The position numbers and the translations under genes were made by a program. The notes under the pieces were generated by a model. It ran no database searches, was not told the DNA's origin, and was given only the letters and a program-made list of their open reading frames with translations. This document shows, piece after piece, positions 26,683 through 37,705 of a stretch of 64,000 nucleotides of DNA. Source of the stretch: Chitinophagaceae bacterium (GTDB lineage: Bacteria > Bacteroidota > Bacteroidia > Chitinophagales > Chitinophagaceae); the NCBI GenBank assembly GCA_947451935.1, contig CANGBH010000002.1, positions 1-64,000 on the forward strand. Direction: 5' to 3'. Each line of letters opens with the position of its first letter. Position 1 is the stretch's first letter.

Positions 26683-27942
26683 ATGAACTTTACAGGGATG
26701 AGTAATTTTATAAAACGACCTACATCCACTGTACTTAGATATACTGAATTCAGGCACTACATTATCACCCGATTTTTTTTCATTCTCGTGCTCTCCATGC
26801 AAGCGACCCTGATCGGCTGGAAAGTATTTGACATAACAAAAGACCCATTCAGCATAGGTCTGATTGGACTATTTGAATTTTTACCTGCATTTGTGATGGC
26901 TTTTTATGCAGGGTATATTATCGACAAAACAGACAAAAGGAAATTACTTGTACTGAGTATTGCAGGGAATCTTCTGTTAACATTATCTTTTGCCTACATA
27001 ACTAGTAATTGGGCATCAAATCAGTTACCTAAAGCTGCTGTACTCGTCATTATATATTCAATAGCCTTCTTAACAGGGATTGCCCGGTCATTTAGTGGCC
27101 CAACTTCCTTCTCAATGCTTGGGAGTCTAGTACCCAAAGAGGAAATATCCAATGCCGTAACTTGGCATAGTGGGACCTGGCAAATAGCAAGTGTAGCGGG
27201 CCCGGCACTCGCAGGTTTATTATATGGCATCTTGGGCATCACCATCACATTTTATATCATGTTAGCTATGATGCTCATAGCACTTATTTCTTGCTTTTTA
27301 ATAAAACCAATACCTCCATTTAAGCAAAAAGAAAACGAAAGCATGTCCAACAATATCCGAGAGGGGATTAAATTCGTTTGGCAATCGAAAGAAATACTTG
27401 GAGTTTTAAGTCTTGATCTCTTTGCCGTATTTTTTGGTGGTGCCACAGCAATGCTTCCATACTTCTCTGATGTCATTTTAAATAGTGGTCCACAAGGCCT
27501 TGGACTTTTAAGATCTGCACCTGCGCTGGGTGCATTTATAACGATGGTATTTTTAAAGTCACTTCCCATAAACAAAAACCAAGGGAAAATAATGCTATGG
27601 TGCGTTGCAGGATTTGGGTGTGCAATCATAGTATTTGGCATTTCTACTACATTCTGGATTTCTGCATTGGCCTTATTTGTTTCCGGACTACTAGATGGGA
27701 TAAGTATGATAGTTCGATCAACAGTACTTCATCTTAAGACTCCTGAACACATGAAAGGCAGGGTCTCTTCATTAAATAGCATATTCATCATGTCTTCAAA
27801 TGAATTAGGTGCATTTGAAAGTGGATTTATGTCAAAATTACTAGGCGTAATCCCTTCTGTGGTTTTTGGAGGGTGCATGACGATAGGAATAGTAGCATTT
27901 ACGTGGATCAAAAATCCATCTATCAAAAAAATAGAATACTAA
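26683..27942 (+). CDS. MFS transporter, MFS_3/EntS-like exporter
   Basis: 419 aa with about twelve transmembrane helices. The N-terminal half includes GFYAGYIIDKTDKRKLL-type loop 2-3 residues (AGYIIDKTDKRKLL), and the LLRSAPALGAF and DGISMIVRSTVLHLKTPEHMKGRVSSLNSIF segments match the MFS_3 group that contains the enterobactin exporter EntS. The substrate is unknown. Met6 at 26698 is an alternative start. Its TAA is 2 bases from the convergent YkgJ-type stop, together forming the palindrome TAAGCTTA. Confidence 0.9.
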   Translation: MNFTGMSNFIKRPTSTVLRYTEFRHYIITRFFFILVLSMQATLIGWKVFDITKDPFSIGLIGLFEFLPAFVMAFYAGYIIDKTDKRKLLVLSIAGNLLLTLSFAYITSNWASNQLPKAAVLVIIYSIAFLTGIARSFSGPTSFSMLGSLVPKEEISNAVTWHSGTWQIASVAGPALAGLLYGILGITITFYIMLAMMLIALISCFLIKPIPPFKQKENESMSNNIREGIKFVWQSKEILGVLSLDLFAVFFGGATAMLPYFSDVILNSGPQGLGLLRSAPALGAFITMVFLKSLPINKNQGKIMLWCVAGFGCAIIVFGISTTFWISALALFVSGLLDGISMIVRSTVLHLKTPEHMKGRVSSLNSIFIMSSNELGAFESGFMSKLLGVIPSVVFGGCMTIGIVAFTWIKNPSIKKIEY

Positions 27943-27944
27943 GC

Positions 27945-28433
27945 TTACCCATTTACTTCAACGATAAGTTTTTCGATCACATAATATACAATTGGGCAGA
28001 ACGTCGAATTTTTTTGGGTTATGGCAGGACGTTTAACAAACACATCTTCATCTGTATAAGGGAATCGCTTACAGTCTGATGGTCTATTTTCATAGATCGA
28101 ACAAAAATTATCTTCCCCTAAGAAAGGACAAGGCTTGGTAATCAAGACATAATCACCTTCTTCGTCCATTCTAAGGTAGGTTGCAATGAAATCACTCTCC
28201 TTCATGCCTACAACCTTACTAATTCGCCTAAGATCTGGGGGTTTAAATCGTGGAGAAAAATTCTTACAACAATTTGCACAGGTAAGGCAGTCTATTTTTT
28301 CAAAAGCTTCTTCATGTAAATCGGGTAAGCTATAGATGATGTCATTTTTATGCGTTCGTCCAAGAAATGTTTTATACAATTTTTGTCTTTCTTTAGACTT
28401 TTGTTCCCAGTTTTCCAATAATTCTTCAGACAT
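27945..28433 (-). CDS. YkgJ-family cysteine-cluster protein
   Basis: 162 aa. Contains the CxxCxxCC-type cluster CLTCANCCK (residues ~49-57) with later cysteines in KPCPFLG, NFCSIYENRPSDCKRFP and FCPIV. This is the pattern of the putative Zn/Fe-chelating YkgJ/UPF0153 family. The N-terminal ~45 residues are charged helix. The biochemical role of the family is not known. TAACTTTG (28438-28445 on the minus strand) lies 4 bases before the start, giving a very short leader. Confidence 0.88.
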   Translation of the reverse strand: MSEELLENWEQKSKERQKLYKTFLGRTHKNDIIYSLPDLHEEAFEKIDCLTCANCCKNFSPRFKPPDLRRISKVVGMKESDFIATYLRMDEEGDYVLITKPCPFLGEDNFCSIYENRPSDCKRFPYTDEDVFVKRPAITQKNSTFCPIVYYVIEKLIVEVNG

Positions 28434-28553
28434 ATTTCAAAGTTACGCCAAATCATTCTTCCTAAAATAAGTGCTAGCCAGGACTGTTTCACCAATTAAT
28501 CCACATTTGGCCTATATAATACACAAATGAGGGTTAAACTCAATCCTTATAAT

Positions 28554-28561
28554 TAAATTTG
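28554..28561 (+). promoter_or_regulatory. Predicted -7 element upstream of gcvP
   Basis: TAAATTTG is an exact TANNTTTG match, 54 bases before the gcvP ATG. A -33 TTG at standard spacing is not obvious. I see no glycine riboswitch in the 182-base gap. Confidence 0.4.
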
Positions 28562-28615
28562 CACCCTGATAATTACCTATTTTATCTCTGATTTGTAACA
28601 TTCTAATTTTAACCG

Positions 28616-31507
28616 ATGAATTTAATTGAGCAACAGGAAAAGGAATTTAGCAGTCGCCATATTGGTCCTACGGCTGCTGAAGAAGAAATGATGTTAAAAC
28701 TAATTGGCGTTAAAAGCTTAAGTGAGTTAATAGACAAAACTGTTCCAGCCAATATTAGAAATAACGAGGCGTTGAATATTCCAGATGCCATGAGTGAAGC
28801 TGAGTACTTGCAACACATAAAAACAATTGGAAGTAAAAATATTGTTGCTAAAAATTATATTGGCCAAGGTTACTATGGAACCTTCACACCAAGTGTGATT
28901 CTTAGAAATATTTTCGAAAATCCAGGATGGTATACTCAATACACCCCCTATCAAGCTGAAATTGCACAGGGAAGATTGGAAAGTTTATTGAACTTCCAAA
29001 CTATGGTGTCTGATCTTACTGGACTACCTATTGCAAACGCCTCTCTATTGGATGAAGCCACTGCAGCGGCAGAAGCCATGGCGATGTTTTTTAATGCGCT
29101 CAATAAGCAAGACAATATTGAACGTCCAAAGTTTTTTGTAGACAAAGAAAGTTTTCCTCAAACCATTGATTTGCTTTATACCAGAGCTAACCCAATAGAC
29201 ATTGAAATTGTACTAGGAAATACAGAAGATGTAGTGCTTGATTCAACTTACTTTGGTGCATTAGTGCAGTATCCAAATGATAAAGGTGGGTTAATCGACC
29301 ACAGAAATTTTATTGATAAGGTTCATAGTATAGGGGCGTATGTTGTTATGACTACCGACCTTCTTTCATTAACCCTTTTAACGTCTCCAGGTGAGTTAGG
29401 TGCCGATGTGGCTTGTGGTTCAGCCCAACGCTTTGGTGTACCGATGGGAAATGGCGGTCCACATGCTGCTTTTTTTGCTACGAAGGATGAATTCAAACGA
29501 AACATACCAGGTAGAATAATTGGAGTTAGCATTGATGCAGATGGAAACAGAGCGTTAAGGATGGCACTTCAAACAAGAGAACAACATATTAAACGCGAAA
29601 AAGCAACATCAAATATTTGTACGGCCCAAGCGTTATTAGCGAATATGGCTGCTATGTATGCAGTGTACCACGGACCAATTGGACTAAAAAAGATTGCCAC
29701 TAGAACCTGCTTATTTGCTCAAGCTGCTGCGAAAACATTGAAAGCAGGTGGTTATAAACTTCTACATGAATCTTTTTTTGATACCATCACCATTATTACA
29801 TCAAAGGCAGAATCAATATATCAACTTGCTCAAGATAAACAGATCAATATTCGATTAATTGATAACATGCATATTGGATTGAGTTTTGATGAATGCACTA
29901 ATAGCAGTGATTTATTATCATTACTAAGTTGTTTTGATGAAAAAGGACAAGGCTCCTTTAGTGTTTCAGAAGACGATTACTTACATAATATTCCTACTTC
30001 TCTCACGAGAACATCCACTTTTCTAGAACATCCTGTTTTCAATAGCTACCACAGTGAAAGTAAGATGATGCGTTATATTAAGCAATTAGAAAACAAGGAC
30101 CTCTCATTGAACACATCCATGATTTCGTTGGGAAGCTGTACAATGAAATTAAATGCTGCATCTGAAATGATGCCATTAAGTTGGGAATGCTGGAGCCAAA
30201 TTCATCCTTTTGCTCCATCACATCAAACTCAAGGCTACAGTCAAATTCTAAGTGAGCTTTCTGATTATCTTTCTGACATCACAGGGTTCGATGCATGCAG
30301 TCTCCAACCAAATAGTGGTGCTCAAGGAGAATATGCAGGTCTATTGGCTATCAGAGGTTACCACCTTTCTAGAGGCGATCATCACCGTAATGTGATGCTC
30401 ATTCCTATATCTGCGCATGGTACAAATCCGGCATCTGCTGTAATGGCTGGAATGAAGGTTGTTGTCGTAAAAGCACTAGAGAATGGATATATAGACATTA
30501 ATGACCTAACCGAAAAAGCGAATCAACATAGTGAATCACTTGCCGGCATTATGATTACCTATCCAAGCACATATGGAGTGTATGAAGAGACAATAAAAGA
30601 CATTACAGCAATTGTACACTTGCATGGTGGACAAGTATACATGGACGGTGCCAATATGAATGCACAAGTTGGTTTAACTGCACCAGGGCTAATTGGTGCT
30701 GATGTATGCCATCTTAATCTACATAAAACATTTGCCATTCCACATGGTGGCGGTGGACCTGGTATGGGTCCAATTTGTGTAAAGTCACATTTGACTCCAT
30801 TCTTACCTGGGCACGCTATCAATACTAGCAAATCTGATGCGGCATTTAACCAAACTCAGGCAGTAAGCGCATCTCCTTTTGGTAGCGCGAGTATTTTGCT
30901 CATAAGCTATGGTTATATCCGTATGCTTGGTAAAATAGGTGTAAAAGCATCCACTGAATATGCTATACTCAATGCGAACTACATGCGTGCAAAACTTCAA
31001 GGGCACTATGACATTTTATATTTAGGGACCAATGGCACCTGCGCTCATGAATTTATAGTTGACTTAAGACCATTTAAGAAATCGGCTGAAGTTGAAGCTG
31101 AGGATGTGGCAAAACGATTGATGGACTATGGTTTTCATGCCCCCACACTTAGTTTTCCAGTACCGGGCACTATTATGATTGAACCTACGGAGAGTGAGGA
31201 TAAAGACGAACTTGACCGCTTTTGTGATGCATTGATTTCGATTAGAAATGAAATAAAAGAAATAGAACTTGGATTGACAGACAAGAAGGAAAATGTATTG
31301 AAAAGAGCCCCACACACTCAAACAACAGTATGTGGAAATAGCTGGGATAGGCCATATACAAGGGAACAAGCTGCATTTCCAACAGAAAGGCAGCGGACCA
31401 ATAAATTTTGGCCAAGTATTGCCCGTGTAAATAACACCCATGGGGATAGAAATCTGATTTGCACGTGCGAGCCCATCAGCAGCTATGTAGAAGAAAAAAT
31501 TGGTTAA
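28616..31507 (+). CDS. gcvP: Glycine dehydrogenase (decarboxylating), P-protein
   Basis: 963 aa, the full single-chain form. PLP-dependent decarboxylation of glycine, passing the aminomethyl group to the H-protein and releasing CO2; the complete cleavage system also releases ammonia. N-terminal signatures are RHIGPTAAEEEMM and IGQGYYGTFTPSVILRNI. The PLP Lys is residue 704 in NLHKTFAIPHGGGGPGMGP. The C-terminus (WDRPYTREQAAFP, FWPSIARVNNTHGDRNLIC) matches the family. gcvT and gcvH are not in the window. gltB follows after 145 bases. Confidence 0.97.
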   Translation: MNLIEQQEKEFSSRHIGPTAAEEEMMLKLIGVKSLSELIDKTVPANIRNNEALNIPDAMSEAEYLQHIKTIGSKNIVAKNYIGQGYYGTFTPSVILRNIFENPGWYTQYTPYQAEIAQGRLESLLNFQTMVSDLTGLPIANASLLDEATAAAEAMAMFFNALNKQDNIERPKFFVDKESFPQTIDLLYTRANPIDIEIVLGNTEDVVLDSTYFGALVQYPNDKGGLIDHRNFIDKVHSIGAYVVMTTDLLSLTLLTSPGELGADVACGSAQRFGVPMGNGGPHAAFFATKDEFKRNIPGRIIGVSIDADGNRALRMALQTREQHIKREKATSNICTAQALLANMAAMYAVYHGPIGLKKIATRTCLFAQAAAKTLKAGGYKLLHESFFDTITIITSKAESIYQLAQDKQINIRLIDNMHIGLSFDECTNSSDLLSLLSCFDEKGQGSFSVSEDDYLHNIPTSLTRTSTFLEHPVFNSYHSESKMMRYIKQLENKDLSLNTSMISLGSCTMKLNAASEMMPLSWECWSQIHPFAPSHQTQGYSQILSELSDYLSDITGFDACSLQPNSGAQGEYAGLLAIRGYHLSRGDHHRNVMLIPISAHGTNPASAVMAGMKVVVVKALENGYIDINDLTEKANQHSESLAGIMITYPSTYGVYEETIKDITAIVHLHGGQVYMDGANMNAQVGLTAPGLIGADVCHLNLHKTFAIPHGGGGPGMGPICVKSHLTPFLPGHAINTSKSDAAFNQTQAVSASPFGSASILLISYGYIRMLGKIGVKASTEYAILNANYMRAKLQGHYDILYLGTNGTCAHEFIVDLRPFKKSAEVEAEDVAKRLMDYGFHAPTLSFPVPGTIMIEPTESEDKDELDRFCDALISIRNEIKEIELGLTDKKENVLKRAPHTQTTVCGNSWDRPYTREQAAFPTERQRTNKFWPSIARVNNTHGDRNLICTCEPISSYVEEKIG

Positions 31508-31652
31508 AAAAATAGTGTTTTTTTAATTTTTGGTGCTATCTGAAAATTCTAAACCATTTTTTCGTAAATTTATTCGAATGCCTGCCAAGGTTTTAGATTT
31601 TATTTGCTTTTTGTAACAATTTTTTAGATTTTATTCAAATAAAGGCTCCATT

Positions 31653-34600
31653 ATGGCAAGAAATCGTGGGTTATATCGTCCGGAATTCGAAAGAGATTCT
31701 TGTGGAATCGGTTTTGTAGCAAACATCAAAGGAAACAAAAGTCATCAGGTCATATCTGATGCCTTAACCATATTAGAAAACATGGAACACAGAGGTGCCT
31801 GTGGATGCGAAAGCAATACAGGTGACGGTGCGGGTATCTTAATTCAGACTCCCCACGCCTTCTTCTTCGACGAATGTTTGAAAATGGGCGTGCATCTGCC
31901 TGCATATGGAAAGTATGGCGTAGGAAGTGTTTTTTTTCCAAAAGAAGTAAGGCTTCGTGAAGAGTGCAGGGATATTTTCAATAGAACGGCAGAGGAGCTT
32001 GGCATGGAAATTCTCACTTGGAGGAAAGTTCCTACCAATCCAGATGGAATTGGGCTAACTGCACGATCAGTAGAACCTGAAATCGAACAGGTTTTCATCG
32101 CTTGTCCTGACCATATTAGCGACCCGATGGCCTTTGAACGTAAATTATTTATTCTTAGAAATTATGCTACGCATCTGATTAATAATTCTGTAAAAAAAGA
32201 TGCTATTGGATTTTATATTTCCTCACTATCATACAAATTAGTTGTCTACAAAGGACAGCTAACGAGCATGCAAGTAAGATCGTACTACCCTGACTTATCA
32301 AACAAAAAATTGGTAAGTGCACTTGGATTAGTGCATTCACGATTTGCAACAAATACCTTCCCTTCATGGAGGCTGGCTCAACCATTCAGGTATATAGCTC
32401 ATAATGGTGAAATCAATACACTTCAGGGCAACCTTAACTGGATAAAAACAAATGAAAATGGATATGCTTCTCCCTATTTTTCTAAGGAAGAAATGGAGAT
32501 GCTTTTACCATTGATCTCAGGAAGCCAGAGTGATTCTGCTAGTTTGGATAACATGATTGAATTGTTGACGATGACAGGTAGATCATTACCGCATGTAATG
32601 ATGATGTTAATACCTGAGGCATGGGATGGTAATGAGAGCATGGATCCCGTTAAAAAAGCATTTTATGAATTCCACGCATCTATTATGGAACCATGGGATG
32701 GACCGGCTTCAATTTCATTCACCGATGGTAGAATGATTGGTGCAACGCTAGACAGAAATGGACTACGTCCTTCTCGTTATTGCGTTACATCAGATGATCG
32801 TGTAATCATGGCATCTGAAACAGGCGCACTTCCTGTAGACCCTTCTCTAATTATTGAAAAAGGAAGATTGCAGCCTGGTAAAATGTTTGTAGTAGATATC
32901 GAAGAAGGAAGAATCATTAGTGATGATGAATTAAAACAAACCATATGCGGACAAAAGCCTTATGGCGAGTGGATCAATAAATACAAGATACGATTGAATG
33001 AATTACCTGATCCAAGGGTAATGTTCACGCACTTAGAACACGACCAAGTTTTCAAATACCAAAAGGCATTTGGCTATTCATCAGAAGATTTAGAAAATAT
33101 CATAGCTCCTATGGCTATCGATGGCAAAGAACCGATTGGCTCAATGGGAAGTGATATTCCATTAGCTATTCTAAGCGATCAACCTCAACACCTAAGCAGC
33201 TATTTCAAACAATTATTTGCACAGGTTACGAATCCACCAATAGATCCAATTAGAGAAAGACTAGTTATGTCTCTCGCTACATTCATTGGAAATAATGGTA
33301 GTATGTTGACAGAAGATCCAATGAGTTGCCATACTGTCGCACTCAAGCATCCTGTATTAACAAACCATGACCTTGAAAAGATACGAAGCATTGATACTGG
33401 CGCATTTCAAGCCAAAACACTTCAATGTTATTTTCGAGCAGATGGTAAGCCTGGAACACTTAAGAAAGCACTTGATAGAATTTGTAGATATGCTGTAGAT
33501 GCTGTTGAAGATGGATTTGAAGTATTGGTGCTGCAAGACAGAGCAATCGACTCTGAACATGCTCCAATACCATCACTATTAGCCACTTCAGCAATACATC
33601 ACCACCTTATTCGAAAAGGACTTAGAGGAAAAGTTGGAATTATTGTTGAAGCAGGAGATGTTTGGGAAGTACATCACTTCGCCTGTTTGATCGCATTTGG
33701 AGCAACTGCAATCAATCCTTATTTAGCGCTTTCATCAATTCGCGACATTAAGCTTAGTGGCAAAATGCAGACTGAAATTGACGCAGAACAATTGAAGAAA
33801 AATTACATCAAAGCAGTTAATGAAGGGTTGTTGAAAGTATTCTCAAAAATGGGAATTTCAACACTACAATCTTATCATGGAGCACAAATATTTGAAATCA
33901 TCGGACTGAATCAAGAGGTGGTTGATAAATACTTTACTGGCGCCGTTTCTCGAATTGAAGGAATGGGCTTAGATGAAATTGCAAGAGAGGCGTTAGCAAA
34001 ACATCACCTTGGATTTAGCAGAAAAACAATACCGGTTGATAGACTTCCAGTTGGTGGTGTTTATCAGTGGAAAAGAAAAGGAGAATTCCACTTATTCAAC
34101 CCACAAACAATTCACTTGCTTCAGCAATCTACTAGAACTGCTGATTTTGCCATGTTTAAAAAATATTCTCGACTTGTTAATGAACAGGGAGAGAAAGCAT
34201 GTACACTTAGAAGCTTATTTCAATTCAACCCAAATAGACCCTCTATTTCAATTGATGAAGTAGAACCTGCTGAGAATATTTACAAACGATTTGCAACAGG
34301 AGCTATGTCTTTTGGATCAATATCTTGGGAAGCACATACTACCCTAGCGATTGCAATGAATAGGCTTGGTGGCAAAAGCAATACGGGAGAAGGCGGGGAA
34401 GATGAAGTACGTTATACTCTTCTAGAAAATGGGGATTCAATGCGCTCTGCAATTAAGCAAGTAGCTTCTGCACGTTTTGGTGTAACAAGTCAATACTTAA
34501 CAGAAGCTGATGAACTTCAGATCAAAATGGCACAAGGTGCAAAACCCGGAGAAGGTGGACAATTACCAGGACATAAAGTGGATGATTGGATTGGTCGAGT

Positions 34601-36170
34601 AAGACACTCTACACCTGGAGTAGGATTAATTTCACCACCACCCCACCATGATATTTATTCCATTGAAGATTTAGCGCAACTTATTTACGATCTAAAAAAT
34701 GCAAATAGAAAGGCAAGGATTAGCGTAAAACTAGTATCAAAAGCGGGAGTAGGAACAATTGCGGCAGGTGTTGCCAAAGCAAAAGCAGATGTAGTTCTTA
34801 TATCAGGCTTTGATGGTGGAACAGGTGCATCTCCAGTGAGCTCTATTAGACATGCGGGTTTACCTTGGGAACTTGGTTTAGCGGAAGCACATCAAACCTT
34901 GGTAAAAAATAAACTCAGAAGTAGAATTGTTTTACAAACTGATGGTCAACTCAAGACAGGTCGCGATGTAGCTATTGCCACTTTGCTTGGTGCTGAAGAA
35001 TGGGGAGTTGCTACGGCAGCGCTGGTAGTTGAAGGATGTATTCTTATGCGCAAATGCCATTTGAATACCTGCCCAGTTGGTGTAGCAACACAAGATCCAG
35101 AACTTAGAAAACGATTTAATGGAGCAGCAGATTATGTAGTCAACTTCATTCAGTTCTTAACAAAAGAGTTAAGAGAAATAATGGCTGAAATGGGTTACAA
35201 GACTATTGAAGAAATGGTTGGACAAGTTGATGCATTAAAAATGAGAGAAGATATTTCTCATTGGAAATACAACAAACTAAACTTAACGCCAATTCTTTAT
35301 AAAGAACCTGCTGATGCTTCTGTTGGTTTATATAAACAAGAAGAGCAAGACCATGGTATTGCAGATGTATTGGATTGGAAATTTATAAAGGAAGCCGCTA
35401 ACGCTTTAGAAAGCCAGGAACCTGTCATTATACATAGTAAAATAAAAAATACAGATAGGTCAACCGGAACCATGTTAAGCAATGAGATTACTAAAAAGTA
35501 TGGTGCGGCTGGATTAAAAGAGGATACCATAACATTGCGGTTAACAGGAACAGCTGGACAAAGTTTTGGAGCATTCAATACCCAGGGTGTTACATTAGAA
35601 TTGGAAGGTGATGCTAATGATTATTTTGGAAAGGGATTGAGTGGCGCTAAAATGATTATATATCCTCCTAAAGAATCTGTATTTGTAGCAGAAGATAATA
35701 TCCTAATTGGGAATACTGCGTTTTATGGCGCAACAAGTGGCAGATCGTTTATTAGAGGAAAAGCTGGAGAGCGATTTGCAGTTAGGAACTCAGGTGCAAC
35801 AGCCGTTGTAGAAGGTGTAGGAGATCATGGCTGTGAATACATGACTGGTGGAACAGTTGTAGTACTAGGCGCAACGGGTAGAAACTTTGCAGCTGGAATG
35901 AGTGGTGGGATTGCCTATGTATATGATGTACATGGAAATTTCAAAAACCAGTGCAATCAAGAAATGGTTGATTTAGATCCAATGGATGATGAAGATGTAA
36001 TAATACTAAAAGGATTATTGGAAGAACATCTGTCTACAACAGGAAGTAGTGTTGCAAAATTTGTACTAGGTGATTTGGAAAATCAAAAGCTATCTTTTGT
36101 AAAAGTGTATCCACGTGACTTTAAAAAGGTCATTCAATCCAATAAATCAATAAAGAAGGCATTAATCTAA
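31653..36170 (+). CDS. gltB: Glutamate synthase, large (alpha) subunit
   Basis: 1505 aa. Makes glutamate from glutamine and 2-oxoglutarate. The class II amidotransferase domain opens with Cys17 (RDSCGIGF), which would become N-terminal after propeptide removal. It is followed by the central domain, the FMN-binding synthase domain (KPGEGGQLPGHKVDDWIGRV and the GFDGGTGASP loop), the [3Fe-4S] cysteines in MRKCHLNTCPVGVATQ, and the C-terminal GXGXG beta-helix domain. The upstream 145 bases are AT-rich and contain no convincing TANNTTTG. gltD follows after 22 bases. Confidence 0.97.
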   Translation: MARNRGLYRPEFERDSCGIGFVANIKGNKSHQVISDALTILENMEHRGACGCESNTGDGAGILIQTPHAFFFDECLKMGVHLPAYGKYGVGSVFFPKEVRLREECRDIFNRTAEELGMEILTWRKVPTNPDGIGLTARSVEPEIEQVFIACPDHISDPMAFERKLFILRNYATHLINNSVKKDAIGFYISSLSYKLVVYKGQLTSMQVRSYYPDLSNKKLVSALGLVHSRFATNTFPSWRLAQPFRYIAHNGEINTLQGNLNWIKTNENGYASPYFSKEEMEMLLPLISGSQSDSASLDNMIELLTMTGRSLPHVMMMLIPEAWDGNESMDPVKKAFYEFHASIMEPWDGPASISFTDGRMIGATLDRNGLRPSRYCVTSDDRVIMASETGALPVDPSLIIEKGRLQPGKMFVVDIEEGRIISDDELKQTICGQKPYGEWINKYKIRLNELPDPRVMFTHLEHDQVFKYQKAFGYSSEDLENIIAPMAIDGKEPIGSMGSDIPLAILSDQPQHLSSYFKQLFAQVTNPPIDPIRERLVMSLATFIGNNGSMLTEDPMSCHTVALKHPVLTNHDLEKIRSIDTGAFQAKTLQCYFRADGKPGTLKKALDRICRYAVDAVEDGFEVLVLQDRAIDSEHAPIPSLLATSAIHHHLIRKGLRGKVGIIVEAGDVWEVHHFACLIAFGATAINPYLALSSIRDIKLSGKMQTEIDAEQLKKNYIKAVNEGLLKVFSKMGISTLQSYHGAQIFEIIGLNQEVVDKYFTGAVSRIEGMGLDEIAREALAKHHLGFSRKTIPVDRLPVGGVYQWKRKGEFHLFNPQTIHLLQQSTRTADFAMFKKYSRLVNEQGEKACTLRSLFQFNPNRPSISIDEVEPAENIYKRFATGAMSFGSISWEAHTTLAIAMNRLGGKSNTGEGGEDEVRYTLLENGDSMRSAIKQVASARFGVTSQYLTEADELQIKMAQGAKPGEGGQLPGHKVDDWIGRVRHSTPGVGLISPPPHHDIYSIEDLAQLIYDLKNANRKARISVKLVSKAGVGTIAAGVAKAKADVVLISGFDGGTGASPVSSIRHAGLPWELGLAEAHQTLVKNKLRSRIVLQTDGQLKTGRDVAIATLLGAEEWGVATAALVVEGCILMRKCHLNTCPVGVATQDPELRKRFNGAADYVVNFIQFLTKELREIMAEMGYKTIEEMVGQVDALKMREDISHWKYNKLNLTPILYKEPADASVGLYKQEEQDHGIADVLDWKFIKEAANALESQEPVIIHSKIKNTDRSTGTMLSNEITKKYGAAGLKEDTITLRLTGTAGQSFGAFNTQGVTLELEGDANDYFGKGLSGAKMIIYPPKESVFVAEDNILIGNTAFYGATSGRSFIRGKAGERFAVRNSGATAVVEGVGDHGCEYMTGGTVVVLGATGRNFAAGMSGGIAYVYDVHGNFKNQCNQEMVDLDPMDDEDVIILKGLLEEHLSTTGSSVAKFVLGDLENQKLSFVKVYPRDFKKVIQSNKSIKKALI

Positions 36171-36192
36171 TTAATTTGTTAATTGAAACGAT

Positions 36193-37686
36193 ATGGGAAA
36201 ACCAACGGGTTTTTTAGAATTCCAACGATCTAATCCAAAGAAGATCACCGTAGCAGAAAGGATAACAAACTACAATGAGTTTGTTAAGCCATTTGAGGAT
36301 ACTGAATTAAATAAACAGGCAGCTAGATGCATGAACTGTGGTGTTCCTTTTTGTCATCATGGATGTCCACTTGGTAACGTAATTCCGGAATTTAATGATG
36401 CAGTGTATCAAAAAAATTGGGAAGAGGCATACGAAATACTAACTTCTACCAATAACTTTCCTGAGTTCACTGGAAGAATTTGTCCCGCTCCTTGCGAAAG
36501 CTCTTGTGTACTAGGCATCAATCAGCCACCTGTGAGCATTGAGGATATTGAAAAGCATATTATTGAAATAGCTTTTGATAAAGGATATGTTAAGCCTAAA
36601 AAACCAAACCTACGTAGCGGTAAGAAAGTAGCCGTGGTAGGAAGCGGTCCTGCAGGGATGGCAGCTGCCGCACAACTTAATCAAGCTGGACATGCTGTGG
36701 TTGTATTTGAGCGCGATGAAAAACCAGGAGGATTACTACGCTATGGAATTCCAGACTTCAAACTGGAGAAAAATGTAGTGGATCGTAGAATTAATCTGAT
36801 GAAAGAAGAGGGCATTGAATTTAAGTGCAATGCTAATGTGGGTGTAAATATTGGGATGAACGATCTTTTAAGAGATTATAATGCGGTTGTTTTAGCAGGT
36901 GGTTCAACTGTTCCAAGAGATTTGCAAATACCAGGCAGAGAGCTTAATGGTGTTCATTTTGCCATGCACTTTTTAAAACAACAAAATAAATTGGTTGCAG
37001 GATCCGATCCATTTGCAAACGGTACCATTGAAAGCAATATAGCATCGGCACAAATTAATGCTAAGGGAAAACGCGTAGTAGTAATTGGAGGCGGTGACAC
37101 AGGGAGTGATTGTGTAGGAACATCTAATAGACAAGGCGCAGCCAATGTATTACAATTTGAGCTTCTACCTAAACCACCAGAGAATAGAACTCAAATCATG
37201 CCATGGCCTACTTACCCGATGCTACTCAAAACAACATCTTCACACGAAGAAGGCTGTGATAGAGCTTGGGCCATAGCAACCAAAGAGTTTATTGGTGATA
37301 AAGATGGAAATTTATCCGCTATCAAAACAGTTGAATTAGATTGGAAATCTGAAGACGGAAAGCCTAGCCGTTTTGTTGAACGACCAGATTCTGAAAAAAT
37401 CATCCCATGTGAGCTAGTTTTATTGGCAATGGGATTTGTAGCACCTCAAAAAGAAGGGATGCTTGAAGAATCTGATGTGGCAACCGACGACAGAGGAAAT
37501 GTTTTAGCAACTGAAAAGGACTATAAAACAAACCTTGGTAAAGTGTTCGCTTGTGGTGATATGAGAAGAGGCCAATCCCTTGTTGTTTGGGCAATAAGCG
37601 AAGGAAGAGAATGCGCACGAAAAATAGATGAATTCTTAATGGGTGAATCAATGCTTGAATCAAAAGATAAGAGTTTATTGATTTAA
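36193..37686 (+). CDS. gltD: Glutamate synthase, small (beta) subunit
   Basis: 497 aa. Supplies electrons from NADPH to GltB. Two N-terminal [4Fe-4S] motifs: CMNCGVPFCHHGCPLGN (Cys46, 49, 54, 58) and ICPAPCESSC (Cys97, 101, 105). The FAD-binding loop is VAVVGSGPAGMA (about 146-157), the NADPH-binding loop is VVVIGGGDTGSDC (about 295-307), and the C-terminal FAD motif is GKVFACGDMRRGQSLVVWAI. In operon with gltB and closed by a strong terminator. Confidence 0.97.
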   Translation: MGKPTGFLEFQRSNPKKITVAERITNYNEFVKPFEDTELNKQAARCMNCGVPFCHHGCPLGNVIPEFNDAVYQKNWEEAYEILTSTNNFPEFTGRICPAPCESSCVLGINQPPVSIEDIEKHIIEIAFDKGYVKPKKPNLRSGKKVAVVGSGPAGMAAAAQLNQAGHAVVVFERDEKPGGLLRYGIPDFKLEKNVVDRRINLMKEEGIEFKCNANVGVNIGMNDLLRDYNAVVLAGGSTVPRDLQIPGRELNGVHFAMHFLKQQNKLVAGSDPFANGTIESNIASAQINAKGKRVVVIGGGDTGSDCVGTSNRQGAANVLQFELLPKPPENRTQIMPWPTYPMLLKTTSSHEEGCDRAWAIATKEFIGDKDGNLSAIKTVELDWKSEDGKPSRFVERPDSEKIIPCELVLLAMGFVAPQKEGMLEESDVATDDRGNVLATEKDYKTNLGKVFACGDMRRGQSLVVWAISEGRECARKIDEFLMGESMLESKDKSLLI

Positions 37687-37705
37687 GCCCCTAAAATATG
37701 CCTTC

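Noticed and set aside
31504..31527. A/T-only hairpin after gcvP
   Set aside because: TTAAAAAAA/TTTTTTTAA has no G:C pairs and would be too unstable to stop transcription with confidence.
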